From Uliginosibacterium paludis (GTDB lineage: Bacteria > Pseudomonadota > Gammaproteobacteria > Burkholderiales > Rhodocyclaceae): a DNA stretch of 64,000 nt. The stretch's first letter is position 1. The number at the start of each line of letters is the position of its first letter. The notes under the pieces were generated by a model, which was not told the origin of the DNA, made no database searches, and worked only from the letters and a program-made list of their open reading frames with translations. Made by a program: the position numbers and the translations under genes. Positions 44,368-55,643 of the stretch are shown here, piece by piece. Where the stretch lies: NCBI RefSeq assembly GCF_039631355.1, contig NZ_JBDIVF010000001.1:372001-436000 (forward strand), read 5' to 3'.

Positions 44368-44371
<4 letters not shown>
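43373..44371 (-). CDS. fruK: 1-phosphofructokinase FruK
   Basis: A 332-residue PfkB-family kinase converting fructose 1-phosphate to fructose 1,6-bisphosphate. Recognised: ALNPAIDQTI at the N-terminus, AGGKGVNVA, and TSSVGAGDAMVAGL, with the catalytic Asp in GAGD. The start ATG overlaps the fruB stop (ATGA); a second in-frame ATG lies five codons on. It sits between fruB and fruA, as usual in proteobacteria. Confidence 0.93.
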
Positions 44372-46842
<2,471 letters not shown>

Positions 46843-46871
46843 GACACGGGTCCGACGGATTTGCTTGCTTA

Positions 46872-46900
46872 TTTGTAATCGATTACATTTTATGTGTCAA
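46872..46900 (-). promoter_or_regulatory. fruBKA promoter
   Basis: Minus strand TTGACA (46900-46895, perfect) and TACAAA (46877-46872) with a 17-base spacer. Transcription starts about 46865. The palindromic operator at 46874-46887 overlaps the -10 region and most of the spacer. Confidence 0.75.
46874..46887. promoter_or_regulatory. LacI-type operator of fruBKA
   Basis: TGTAATCGATTACA is a perfect 14-base palindrome with the central CG of LacI/GalR-family sites. Its overlap with the -10 element implies repression by steric block, with derepression by a fructose phosphate. The divergent regulator gene 180 bases away is the likely binding partner. Confidence 0.8.
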
Positions 46901-47037
46901 TTAATCGGATTGATATAGAATTTCTTCCTGACCGGAAACCCCGTTCCCCGGCGTAGATTGCGGCAATCGTCGTGCCTGCAAGGCGCAGCCTGGCTTGCGG
47001 CCGCGCCTGCGGCGGGCCGGATTCCGGTTGGACTTCG

Positions 47038-47051
47038 TGAAAACGTTCTCA
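47038..47051. promoter_or_regulatory. Second LacI-type operator, before the regulator gene
   Basis: TGAAAACGTTCTCA is palindromic except for one symmetric pair and has the central CG of LacI-family sites. It lies 16 bases before the ATG of the regulator and probably serves autoregulation. It differs from the fruB operator in the flanks. Confidence 0.55.
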
Positions 47052-47066
47052 GTCTTGTGGTGAGAG

Positions 47067-48053
47067 ATGGCCAGGATTTCTGATGTTGCAAAGCATGCCG
47101 GGGTGTCGGTGGCCACGGTGTCACGCGTGCTGGCCGGGCAAGGCAGCGTCAGCGAGTCGGCCCGGGAGCGGGTGCTCGCCTCGGTCAAGGCGCTCGACTA
47201 CCACCCGGATCTGGCCGCGCGGCGGCTGCGCTCGGGCAAGACCGACACGCTGGGCCTGATCGTTTCCGATATCCGCAACCCCTATTTCACCGATGTGAGC
47301 CGCGCCATCGAGGACGTCGCCTATGCACGCGGCATGCGGGTACTGCTCTGCAATGCCGACGAAGATCCGGCCAAGGAGCGCTTCTACCTCGACATGATGC
47401 GCGACGAGAATGTCGCCGGCGTGATCCTCTCCCCCACGCTGCAGCTGCTCTCGCGCTTCCGGCCGGAGGACTTCAGCTTTCCGCTGGTGCTGGTCGACCG
47501 CAGCAATCCCGACACGCATGCCGACGCGGTCGTGCTCGACAATCCGGACGCTGCCCAGCGCCTCGCCCGGCACCTGCTCGACCGGGGCTGCCGCCGCATT
47601 GCCTTTTTCTACGGCGCGGCGAGCGCCACCGGCAGCCAGCGCCTGGCCGGCTACCGCAGCGCACTGGCTGACGCCGGGCTGGAACCGGTGCCGGTGCCGA
47701 TCCGGCCGACCACCGAAGACGCCCGCCAGGCCCTGCTCGCCTGGCTGGACACGCAATCCGCGCTGCCCGACGCCATCGTCGCCAGCAGCGGCCTGATCCT
47801 GCTCGGCCTGATCGAAGGCCTGCGCGAGCGCGGCCTGCGCTGGCCTGATGACGTCATCATCGCAGGCTTCGACGACATGGCCTGGACGCGCATCACCAGC
47901 CCGGCCCTCACCGTCATCGCCCAGCCCACGGCGGACATCGGCCGCAGCGCCATCGAACTGCTGCTGGCCCGTATCGCCGAGCCCAAACAGGCCATGCGCC
48001 GCATCGTGATGCGCGGCGAGCTGATCGTGCGCGGCTCCAGCCAGCCCGGCTGA
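47067..48053 (+). CDS. LacI-family regulator, probable fructose repressor
   Basis: A 328-residue LacI/GalR protein. Residues 3-25 form the helix-turn-helix and hinge (RISDVAKHAGVSVATVSRVL). A periplasmic-binding-protein-like effector domain follows (LGLIVSDIRNPYFTDV, FDDMAWTRI). Divergent position to fruBKA and the palindromes at 46874 and 47038 suggest that it represses fructose uptake and its own gene. It is functionally comparable to FruR of Pseudomonas; I do not give a symbol because the effector cannot be verified. Confidence 0.85.
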   Translation: MARISDVAKHAGVSVATVSRVLAGQGSVSESARERVLASVKALDYHPDLAARRLRSGKTDTLGLIVSDIRNPYFTDVSRAIEDVAYARGMRVLLCNADEDPAKERFYLDMMRDENVAGVILSPTLQLLSRFRPEDFSFPLVLVDRSNPDTHADAVVLDNPDAAQRLARHLLDRGCRRIAFFYGAASATGSQRLAGYRSALADAGLEPVPVPIRPTTEDARQALLAWLDTQSALPDAIVASSGLILLGLIEGLRERGLRWPDDVIIAGFDDMAWTRITSPALTVIAQPTADIGRSAIELLLARIAEPKQAMRRIVMRGELIVRGSSQPG

Positions 48054-48079
48054 ATCAGCCCAGGCAGACGCAGCCCGGC

Positions 48080-48580
48080 TCAGCCGCGATAGGCGAACAC
48101 CACATGCGCGGTGTCGCGGTAATCGAAGCGCGCCACTTCACGCATGCCCATGCGCGCGTGCGCCCGCAAGGAAGGCTCATTGTCGGCACGCACGAAGAGC
48201 ACGCCCTCGCGCCCCGGCAGCAGGCGCAGCAGCGCCTCGAACATCGCCTGTGCGACGCCCTGCCCGCGCAAGTCTGCCGCCACGCAGACCGGGCCATAGA
48301 CATACGCATCCGGCCCGCCGGCATAGGCGGCCAGCATGGCTTGCAGAATCGGAATCGCCCTGCCTGACTCGATGCTGCTGGTCAGCAGGAAGCCCGCGAT
48401 CCGCTCGCCCTGGCGCGCCACCACCATCGGCAGCTCGCGCATCAGCGCCAGGATCTGCCCGCGAGAAAGATCCGCCGACAGCGAGCCCCCGTTTGCGGCC
48501 AGGTTGGCTTCCATCAGCAATCGAATGCCATCGGCATCCGACTCACGGGCGGCTTCGATCCGGATTGCTTCTTCCACCAT
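48080..48580 (-). CDS. GNAT-family N-acetyltransferase
   Basis: A 166-residue protein with the acetyl-CoA signature CVAADLRGQGVAQAMFEALL at about residues 100-119 (R-x-x-G-x-G/A) and the following strand VLFVRADN. GAGGGAA lies before ATG 48580. The acceptor is unknown. It is convergent with the LacI gene, with 26 bases between them. Confidence 0.85.
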   Translation of the reverse strand: MVEEAIRIEAARESDADGIRLLMEANLAANGGSLSADLSRGQILALMRELPMVVARQGERIAGFLLTSSIESGRAIPILQAMLAAYAGGPDAYVYGPVCVAADLRGQGVAQAMFEALLRLLPGREGVLFVRADNEPSLRAHARMGMREVARFDYRDTAHVVFAYRG

Positions 48581-48622
48581 GATTCCCTCGTTCAGATCCG
48601 GCCTGTCCGGGCGCACCACGGC

Positions 48623-48865
48623 TCAGGCCCGTCGTGCCGCCCGCCAGATGCGCGTGTGGCCAAACGGCATGCACTCAACCACACCGGCCGCCTTCAGGCG
48701 CTCCAGCGCCTGGGCGGTCAGCTCGATGGATTCAATCTGCCCCTGCCAGTCAATCCACCACTGGTGAATGCCTTCGATCCTATCCGCCGCGAAAGGCTGC
48801 CGCGCCAGGTAGGCGCTGATCGCCGCCTCGGCGAATGCTGCGCGGCTCTGTTCCGGATTGCTCAT
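48623..48865 (-). CDS. 80-residue protein, unknown
   Basis: GAGGAG lies before ATG 48865 (a longer frame upstream lacks support). The product is helical, with SNPEQSRAAFAEAAI at the N-terminus and a Trp-rich IHQWWIDWQGQIES segment, then a basic end. It is read together with the acetyltransferase gene 42 bases downstream. Not recognised. Confidence 0.6.
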   Translation of the reverse strand: MSNPEQSRAAFAEAAISAYLARQPFAADRIEGIHQWWIDWQGQIESIELTAQALERLKAAGVVECMPFGHTRIWRAARRA

Positions 48866-49130
48866 GACGGGCTCCTCTGCAGACACGCCGGCGATGAAGG
48901 CGCCGGAGACGCGCTGCGCGGACAGGATCCTGACGGCCGGCAAGCAGGCCGGTCAAGTCCTGACCGCATGGCGCAGCGGCAGGGCGCGCCCTGTCATCGC
49001 GGCAGGATGATGTCATTCATGCCGCGAGGGCGGCTTGCCGGATCATGCGAAACGTATAAAGTCGAAGGCTTTCGCTGCGCCCGGGCCGCGTCTCCCGATG
49101 CCGTCGGCGCTGCCAGACAGGAAGGTCCGC

Positions 49131-51182
49131 ATGCTCAGATCCCGCCCCCTTCGCGCAGTCCTGCTCGCGCTGCTCCCCTGCCTCTCCGCCCACGCCGCCG
49201 AAGGCCTGTGGACCTTTGATCGTCCGCCGGTCGAAGCCCTCGGCAAGCAGTACGGTTTCGCGCCGGACGCCGCCTGGCTCGCCGCCCTGCAGGGCGCGGC
49301 CGTGAACTTCGGCGCTTCGGCTTCCTTCGTGTCGCCCGACGGACTCGCGCTCACCAACCATCATGTGGTGCTGGGCTGCGCCAGCCGGCTCGCCACGCCG
49401 GAGAAAGACATCGTCGCCAAGGGCTTCGTGGCGCGCAGCCGCGAAGAAGAGCTCCGTTGCCCCGGCGGCGAAGCGAGCGTGCTGACTGGCATCGAAGATG
49501 TCACCGCCCGCATCCGTGCGGCGGAAGACAACGCAAAGGACGAAGCCGGCCAGGCCTCGGCCCGCCGCGCCGCCATCACCGCTATCGAGCAGGAATGCCA
49601 GCAGGCTGCAGGGGCCACCGGCCAGTGCCGCGTGGTGTCGCTCTACCAGGGCGCGGTCTGGAACCTCTACCGCAGCGATCGCTATGACGATGTACGTCTG
49701 GTTTTCGCGCCGGAATACCAGGCGGGCTTCTACGGCGGCGACCCGGACAACTTCGTCTATCCGCGCTTCGCGCTCGACGTGGGTCTGGTGCGCCTCTATC
49801 GCGACGGCAAACCGGTGCGCCCGGCGCACTGGCTGCACATCGACCCGGCCGGCCCGAAGCCGGGCGAGCCGCTCTTCGTGGCAGGTCACCCGGGGGCCAC
49901 GCAACGCCTGATGACCGAAGCCCAGCTGCGCGAGTTGCGTGATGTGCAGAACCCGCTCGCGCTGGCCGGCGCCCAGCGCCGCATCGACGTCGTGCTGGCC
50001 TATGGCAAGCGCTCGCCGGAAGCAGAACGCCAGTCCAAGGACGAGCTCTTCGGCCTGCAGAACTGGTACAAGAGCCTCAGCGGCGCTCAGGCCGCGCTCA
50101 GCAAGACGGGTTTCCTGGAACGCAAGGCCGCTCAGGAGAGCGACCTGCGCGCCAGGGCGGCCGGCAAGGTCAAGGGCGATCCGTGGGCCGACATCTCCGC
50201 CGTGGTCGCACGCCAGAGCGCCCGCGCCAAGCTCGACTGGGTCTCGGATTTCCGCGGCCCGAACCTGCTCGCCCGGGCCGGCACCCTGGTGCAATGGGCG
50301 CATGAAACCCGCCTGCCCGAAGCCGAGCGCCTGCCCGAATTCCGCCAGGCAAGCCTGCCGCGAACCCAGGCCCGCCTGCTGGCCGACAGCCCGGCATATC
50401 GCGAACTCGATCGCGTGCTGCTGCTCGACCGCCTCGCCGAAGCGCGCGAGCTGCTGGGCGCCGGCCACCCCTTCGTGAAGGCCTTTGAAGGTGAAGGCGC
50501 CGCCGCGCTGGAGCAGGCCATCGCCGGCACGAAGCTGGATCAGGCCGCAGAGCGACGCCGCCTGATCGAAGCCGGCCCCGATGCGATTGACGCGTCGAAT
50601 GACCCGATGCTGGTGCTCGCCCGCAGGCTCGAACCCTTCGTGCGCGAATCCCGCCACTTCGCCGAAGACCAGGTCGCCGGCCCGATCGGCCGCGCCGCCG
50701 CCCGCATCGAGCAGGCCCGCTATGCCGCCTATGGCAGCAGCGTGGCGCCTGACGCCACCGGCACGCTGCGCTTCTCCTACGGCGAAGTGAAGGGCTACGC
50801 CAGCGCCGGCGTGGCCCATCCCTGGAAGACCACCATCGGCGGCCTCTTCGATCGCGCCGCGAGCTTCGACGAAGTCGCCCCCTTCAATGTGACGCCAAGC
50901 TGGCGCAAGGCCCGCACGACGCTGAACCCCGACACGCCCTTCAACTATGTGCTGACGGCCGACATCGTGGGCGGCAACTCCGGCTCGCCCATCGTGAATC
51001 GTGCCGGCGATCTGGTCGGCCTGATCTTCGACGGCAACCCCGCCTCGCTGGGCAACTACTACCAGTACGCCGAAGACACCGAACGCGCCGTCGCCGTGCA
51101 CCCGGCCGCGATCCTCGAAGCGCTGGACAAGGTCTATCAGGCCGGCAGCCTGGTGCGCGAACTGCAGAGCCCCAAGCGCTGA
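49131..51182 (+). CDS. S46-family dipeptidyl-peptidase (DPP7-like)
   Basis: A 683-residue secreted serine peptidase. The signal peptide ends near residue 22 (LSAHAAE). The chymotrypsin-like catalytic His is in LALTNHHVV (His77/78) and the nucleophile is Ser617 in VGGNSGSP. The specificity-determining region FDGNPA has Gly where DPP11 has Arg, so a preference for hydrophobic or small P1 side chains (DPP7 type) is suggested; this is inference. ATG 49131 has a GGAAGG site; the frame opens at 49035. It releases dipeptides from peptides in the periplasm. Confidence 0.9.
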   Translation: MLRSRPLRAVLLALLPCLSAHAAEGLWTFDRPPVEALGKQYGFAPDAAWLAALQGAAVNFGASASFVSPDGLALTNHHVVLGCASRLATPEKDIVAKGFVARSREEELRCPGGEASVLTGIEDVTARIRAAEDNAKDEAGQASARRAAITAIEQECQQAAGATGQCRVVSLYQGAVWNLYRSDRYDDVRLVFAPEYQAGFYGGDPDNFVYPRFALDVGLVRLYRDGKPVRPAHWLHIDPAGPKPGEPLFVAGHPGATQRLMTEAQLRELRDVQNPLALAGAQRRIDVVLAYGKRSPEAERQSKDELFGLQNWYKSLSGAQAALSKTGFLERKAAQESDLRARAAGKVKGDPWADISAVVARQSARAKLDWVSDFRGPNLLARAGTLVQWAHETRLPEAERLPEFRQASLPRTQARLLADSPAYRELDRVLLLDRLAEARELLGAGHPFVKAFEGEGAAALEQAIAGTKLDQAAERRRLIEAGPDAIDASNDPMLVLARRLEPFVRESRHFAEDQVAGPIGRAAARIEQARYAAYGSSVAPDATGTLRFSYGEVKGYASAGVAHPWKTTIGGLFDRAASFDEVAPFNVTPSWRKARTTLNPDTPFNYVLTADIVGGNSGSPIVNRAGDLVGLIFDGNPASLGNYYQYAEDTERAVAVHPAAILEALDKVYQAGSLVRELQSPKR

Positions 51183-51300
51183 GCACGCGGCATCCGGGTG
51201 GCCGCCGCGCCATCCGGATGCCGTCTCAAAGCGTCAGCGGGTCTGACGCGTTACGCAGAGGCGCCGCTGCTCAGCCAGCGCCGCCTTCATGCCCTCGGCA

Positions 51301-51945
51301 TCAGTCCGCCGGAAACCGCCGCGCCCAGAGTTCGCGCAGGCGCGGGTCTTCATCGACGCGCAGGATCGCCGGGCTCATGCGCGGCGCCTCCTGATGGAAG
51401 CGCTCGCGCCACGGCCCGAAGCGTGAGACCACCGCCACATACAGATCGAGCACGGTGAGCGAGTCGCCCAACAGATAGCGGCCCGGCTTGAGCTGGGCGT
51501 CCATCGTGCGCCAGCAGAAGGCGATGCGCTCATGCACCGCCTGCACGACCGCCTCACGCGCGCCGGTCGGCGCGCCGATGCGGCGCACGTCGGGCTTGAT
51601 CCAGTGCAGGGCGTAGATCGCCGACGAGACGAACACCATCCAGCGCAGGAACTGCGCGCGTGCCGGGTCACCCACTGCGGGGGCGAGCCCCGCATCCGGA
51701 TGCGTATCGGCCAGATGGATCAGAATCGCGGCGCTCTCGGTCAGCATGCTGCCGTCGGCGAGCAGCAGGGTCGGGATCTGGCGCATCGCATTGGCTTCGC
51801 CGACCTGCTGGCGCGCCACCTCCGAGGCCCAGGTTGCGCCTTCGATCACGCGAAAGGGAATCTCCAGCAGCGTGAGCGCGGCCTCGACCGCAACCGAGCC
51901 GGAGGCCGCCGCACCGTACAAAACGAGTTCCGGAGTGTCTGCCAT
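51301..51945 (-). CDS. Glutathione S-transferase-like protein
   Basis: A 214-residue protein with a thioredoxin-like N-terminal domain (VLYGAAASGSVAVEAALTLL, then MRQIPTLLLADGSMLTES) and a helical C-terminal domain (LLGDSLTVLDLYVAVV), the GST topology. The catalytic Tyr/Ser/Cys position at about residue 15 is Ser. Function could be detoxification or an isomerase reaction. ATG 51945 is preferred over a longer in-frame start 11 codons upstream, though neither has a strong ribosome site. Confidence 0.82.
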   Translation of the reverse strand: MADTPELVLYGAAASGSVAVEAALTLLEIPFRVIEGATWASEVARQQVGEANAMRQIPTLLLADGSMLTESAAILIHLADTHPDAGLAPAVGDPARAQFLRWMVFVSSAIYALHWIKPDVRRIGAPTGAREAVVQAVHERIAFCWRTMDAQLKPGRYLLGDSLTVLDLYVAVVSRFGPWRERFHQEAPRMSPAILRVDEDPRLRELWARRFPAD

Positions 51946-52250
51946 GTCATGACGAAAGAGGATGGGGTGAGGCATGGTTTGCCGGGCGCAGCGCTTCGTC
52001 AAGCGCCAGGGCCGGTGGCGGGCGGGAGCGTCCCGAAATTGCCAGGGCCGGACCAAAAAGCCTAGAATTCCGCCCTCGCGGCCGGCTACCCGGTCAGCCG
52101 CGCAGCTGACCGCCGGATTTTGCGCCACGCCCGGTCAGCCCCCGTTCGGCATGTTCCACAAGATCGCGGCAACTGCAGCCCAGGCCCCACCCCCGTCCTG
52201 CTGCAGCCCCCACCATGCTCCCGGTCTGGCGCCCATCCGAATCAAACACC

Positions 52251-53564
52251 ATGAACACCCAAGACTCTGCTTCCGCGCCCTCGCGCGCCCTGGGCCGCGA
52301 GGATTACAAGACGCTTTCGCTCTCCGCTCTCGGCGGCACGCTCGAATTCTACGATTTCGTCATCTTCGTCTTCTTCTCGGCCACGCTCGGCCACCTGTTC
52401 TTCCCCTCCACGCTGCCGGACTGGATGATCCAGCTGCAGACCCTGGGCATCTTCGCCGCCGGCTATCTGGCGCGCCCCTTAGGGGGCATCATCATCGCCC
52501 ACTACGGCGACAAGCTCGGCCGCAAGCAGATGTTCACGCTCTCCATCTTCCTGATGGCCGCCCCCACGCTGGTCATCGGCCTGCTGCCCACCTACGAGGC
52601 CATCGGCGTCGCCGCGCCCTTGCTGCTGCTCGCCATGCGCGTGCTGCAGGGAGCGGCCATCGGCGGCGAAATGCCGGGCGCATGGGTCTTCGTGTCCGAA
52701 CACGTGCCGCCCCGCCATTCCGGTTTCGCCGTGGGCGCGCTGACCGCCGGCATCTGCGGCGGCATCCTGCTCGGCTCGCTGATCGCGATTGCCATCAACC
52801 GCAGCTTCGCCGCTGACGAAATCGCCGCCTACGCCTGGCGCGTCCCCTTCATCCTCGGTGGCCTGTTCGGCTTCATTTCCGTGTATCTGCGCCGTTTCCT
52901 GTCGGAAACCCCGGTGTTCCGCGAACTGGCTGCCAAGCGTGCGCTGGCCGAGGAAATGCCGGTGAAGACCGTGCTGCGCGAGCACCGCGGCGCCTGCGCG
53001 CTCACCGGTGCCTACACCTGGGGCCTCTCCACCGCCGTGGTGGTGCTGATCCTGATGACGCCCACGCTGCTGCAGAAGATGTATCACATTGCACCTGCCG
53101 ACGCGCTGGAAGCCAACTGCGTCGGCACGCTGATGCTGGTGCTGGGCTGCGGCGCCTTCGGCTGGCTGGGCGACCGCATCGGCATGCGCCTCACGCTGCT
53201 CGTTTCCTGGGGCGGCCTGGCACTTTCCGCCTACCACTTCTTCACCGCCCTGCCCGGCGGCGTAAGCTACGGCGAGCTGGTGTTCAACTACGCGCTGATG
53301 GGCTTCTTCGTGGGCGCCATCGCCACCATGGCGATCGTCGGGGTGCGCGCCTTCCCGCCCGCCATCCGCTACTCCGGCCTGTCGTTTGCCTACAACGTGG
53401 CCTACGCCATCTTCGGCGGCCTCACCCCGGTGCTCACCCAGCTCTGGCTGCAGAAAGACCCGCTCGCCGGCGCGCACTATGTAGGCCTGGTCTCGGTGCT
53501 CGCCATGCTGCTGGCCTTCACCCCACTCGCCTCCTGGGGCTGGGGCAAGGCGCACCAGCGCTGA
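52251..53564 (+). CDS. MFS metabolite:H+ symporter (MHS family)
   Basis: A 437-residue transporter with 12 predicted helices. TLEFYDFVIFVFFSATLGHL in the first helix and PLGGIIIAHYGDKLGRKQMF (the motif-A loop between helices 2 and 3) place it in the MHS group, which takes up organic acids or osmolytes such as proline, citrate or ketoglutarate. The second motif A-like loop is GWLGDRIGMR. ATG 52251 was chosen over an in-frame ATG at 52215 with no signal for it. Substrate unknown. Confidence 0.88.
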   Translation: MNTQDSASAPSRALGREDYKTLSLSALGGTLEFYDFVIFVFFSATLGHLFFPSTLPDWMIQLQTLGIFAAGYLARPLGGIIIAHYGDKLGRKQMFTLSIFLMAAPTLVIGLLPTYEAIGVAAPLLLLAMRVLQGAAIGGEMPGAWVFVSEHVPPRHSGFAVGALTAGICGGILLGSLIAIAINRSFAADEIAAYAWRVPFILGGLFGFISVYLRRFLSETPVFRELAAKRALAEEMPVKTVLREHRGACALTGAYTWGLSTAVVVLILMTPTLLQKMYHIAPADALEANCVGTLMLVLGCGAFGWLGDRIGMRLTLLVSWGGLALSAYHFFTALPGGVSYGELVFNYALMGFFVGAIATMAIVGVRAFPPAIRYSGLSFAYNVAYAIFGGLTPVLTQLWLQKDPLAGAHYVGLVSVLAMLLAFTPLASWGWGKAHQR

Positions 53565-53570
53565 GCACGC

Positions 53571-53628
53571 ACCCGGGCGCAGGGCGGATCGCACACGCCG
53601 CCCTCCCGAGTGGCGCCCGGGTCTGTTT
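53571..53628 (+). terminator. Terminator after the MHS symporter
   Basis: Nested inverted repeats: ACCCGGCGC-type outer arms ACCCGGGCGC (53571-53580) and GCGCCCGGGT (53613-53622), with inner AGGGCGG/CCGCCCT, then CTGTTT. The T-run is short, so termination may be partial. Confidence 0.65.
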
Positions 53629-53990
53629 CCCCTGCAGGCCCGCATCACGCGCAGCAGCATGCGGTGATCCGCCCAGCCGATGACTTCTGCATGAGCCGGA
53701 CAAGCGGCGGGCGCCCCCGCGCAGGTCCTGGCCGTGCGAAACCGCTATCCGCGCCAATCAGACGGCTGCGATGAAGAGTCCGGCAAGCCGCAATCCGGAC
53801 GCCTGCACCGCAACGCGTTGGCACAATCCTGAGCGCCCGGTTTCCCGCCCCCTCCGCTCGCCCGAGCGCAGATCCGCCCGGCGGGGTAAAGTGCGCCACT
53901 AGGGCGAGTCTGCCGTCTCGGCGTCTGACCGCTTCCGCCGGACGCAGCTTCGCGCCCCCTTCCTTCCAGACCCTCTCCGAAAGCAAGACC
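53629..53990. other. Gene-free interval
   Basis: 362 bases before the monooxygenase gene. No supported frame on either strand. A TGGCAC at 53819 resembles a sigma-54 -24 element, but the -12 GC is one base too far away. Confidence 0.45.
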
Positions 53991-54290
53991 ATGAGCATTC
54001 ACGTGTTTGCCAGCGTCACCCCGAAAGCCGACCAGATGGACGCCGCCGAAGCCATCCTGCGGGAAGCCGTCACGGCCTCGCGCCAGGAGCCCGGCTGCCT
54101 GCGCTATGACCTTTTCAAGTCGGTACAGGGCGAGGCCTGCTTCCAGTTTTTCGAGACCTATGCCGATCAGGCAGCCCTGGCCGTGCACGCCCAGTCGGCC
54201 CACTTCCAGACGCTGAAGGAAAAGATCACGCCGTTGCTGGCGCAGCCGATCGCCATCTGCATCACCACCGCGGTCGACGCCGCAGGCTGA
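53991..54290 (+). CDS. Antibiotic-biosynthesis-monooxygenase domain protein (YgiN-like)
   Basis: A 99-residue ABM domain: MSIHVFASVTPKADQMDAAE at the start, then EPGCLRYDLFKS and FFETYADQAAL, the usual ferredoxin-like strand/helix pattern. These small dimers act on quinones or haem-like compounds or serve as domains of redox enzymes. It heads a three-gene row with DUF1304 and a VOC protein, with only four bases to the next start. A second ABM gene lies at 58575. Confidence 0.82.
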   Translation: MSIHVFASVTPKADQMDAAEAILREAVTASRQEPGCLRYDLFKSVQGEACFQFFETYADQAALAVHAQSAHFQTLKEKITPLLAQPIAICITTAVDAAG

Positions 54291-54294
54291 GCCC

Positions 54295-54654
54295 ATGCAG
54301 ACCGCCGCCAGCCTCGCCACCCTGCTGATCGCGCTCCTGCAGAGCTGGATCCTGATCCTGGAAATGTTTTTCTGGACCCGGCCACTGGGCAGGAAGACCT
54401 TCCGCCTCAGCGAGGAGTTCGCCACGGCCTCGCGCGTGCTGGCGGCCAATCAGGGGCTCTACAACGGCTTTCTCGCCGCCGGCTTGTTCTGGGGCCTGTG
54501 GCTGGGGGCGGAGGGCAGCGCGGTGCGCTGCTTCTTCCTCGGCTGCGTGCTTACCGCAGGCATCTTCGGCGCGGCCACGGTCGGCCGGAAGATCCTCTTC
54601 GTGCAGGGGCTGCCGGCTGCGGTGGCCTTGCTGCTGGTGGCGCTGGCCGGCTAG
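54295..54654 (+). CDS. DUF1304 membrane protein
   Basis: A 119-residue protein of about four helices (LLIALLQSWILILEMFFW, ALAANQGLYNGFLAAGLFWG, GILTAGIFGAATVG-like and the last VALLLVALAG). The sequence WTRPLGRKTFRLS between helices 1 and 2 and ANQGLYNGFLA suit DUF1304. Function unknown. It starts four bases after the ABM gene and should be cotranscribed. Confidence 0.82.
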   Translation: MQTAASLATLLIALLQSWILILEMFFWTRPLGRKTFRLSEEFATASRVLAANQGLYNGFLAAGLFWGLWLGAEGSAVRCFFLGCVLTAGIFGAATVGRKILFVQGLPAAVALLLVALAG

Positions 54655-54703
54655 GCCGACGACCCGCGCGACGCCCTTTCACCCGCCTCACGGAGTGCCT
54701 GCC

Positions 54704-55090
54704 ATGATCGATCATCTGGACCACCTCGTCCTCACCTGCACGAATCCGGAAGCGACCATCCGCTTCTATACCGACGTGCTGGGCATGCAACTGGAGACCT
54801 TCGGCCAGGGGCGACTGGCGCTGAAATTCGGCCAGCAGAAAATCAATCTGCATGTGCGCGGCAGCGAGTTCGAGCCCAAGGCCCATCTGCCGGTGCCCGG
54901 CTCGCTCGACCTGTGCTTCATTGCAACCATTCCGCTGGATGAAGCCATCGCCCGCATCACCGCCGCAGGCGGAACCATCCTCGAGGGGCCGGTCGCCCGA
55001 ACCGGCGCCACGCATCGCCTGCGCTCGATCTACCTGCGCGACCCTGACCTGAATCTGATCGAAATCTCCGAACCTCTCGCCGACGCCTGA
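54704..55090 (+). CDS. VOC-superfamily (glyoxalase-like) protein
   Basis: 128 residues from ATG 54704, which has GGAG eight bases upstream (a GTG three codons earlier is less likely). Two beta-alpha-beta-beta-beta units are visible: MIDHLDHLVLTCTNPEATIR and FYTDVLGMQLETFG, later LDLCFIATIPLDEAI and RSIYLRDPDLNLIEIS. Metal ligand positions are His6 and the Glu near the end (LIEIS). Likely a glyoxalase or fosfomycin-resistance-type enzyme, exact substrate unknown. Confidence 0.82.
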   Translation: MIDHLDHLVLTCTNPEATIRFYTDVLGMQLETFGQGRLALKFGQQKINLHVRGSEFEPKAHLPVPGSLDLCFIATIPLDEAIARITAAGGTILEGPVARTGATHRLRSIYLRDPDLNLIEISEPLADA

Positions 55091-55096
55091 GTCTCG

Positions 55097-55319
55097 TGGC
55101 CACGCCCGGCGCTGTGCCTGCACTGCACCGCAGATCCACACCCGCGACTTCCCCGATGTGGAGACCACCGGGGTGTGCGGCTACACCTGCTATGGCTGGT
55201 ACCGGGCCGCCGATGTTTCGCCTTGCTACACCGGACGACGGGCTTCATCCAGGGCTATACCCAGCTCTGCTACCGCTCGGACCCGCTCGGCGTGCGCCTG
55301 GTGCGGACGGGAAACTGAG
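55097..55319 (+). pseudogene. Frameshifted fragment, Cys/Tyr-rich
   Basis: Two adjacent frames look coding but do not join. One reads FPDVETTGVCGYTCYGWYR (about 55149-55206) and the other FIQGYTQLCYRSDPLGVRLV up to the TGA at 55317-55319. Both are Tyr, Cys and Gly rich, like one small exported domain split by an indel near 55230. There is no start codon with a ribosome site. The family is not recognised. The following 324 bases to 55643 hold no gene. Confidence 0.35.
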
Positions 55320-55643
55320 CAGCACAGGACGGGGCCGGCCCGCGGAGTCGCCCACCGGCACCACGCCGGGCGAGACCCGGCATCAAACCTGCTAGTACGA
55401 TCCGGGAAGCAGCCTGCCGGACGGCCCGCCGGAACCGCGCATCGTCAGGAGCCGCGCGGCCGGGCGCCGCACGCAGCATGCTGCAAGCGCAGCTTCAGGC
55501 CCGGGCCTCTTGAGCCGTTGAAGTGACGAAGCCGGGCACTTGAACACATCAGACTGCCCGATCCGGACAGTTCGAGATCGACCGAAAGTCCCCGGGCGGA
55601 TGCTTCCCGGCACGAGAAGCCCAGGACTCCAAGCACTGAAACC

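Noticed and set aside
49017..51101. Minus-strand open frame of 694 codons opposite the S46 peptidase
   Set aside because: Shadow frame with no domain; the peptidase carries its catalytic motifs.
53819..53834. Sigma-54 promoter TGGCAC...GC
   Set aside because: GG and GC are separated by eleven bases, not ten, and no activator site or target gene nearby supports it.
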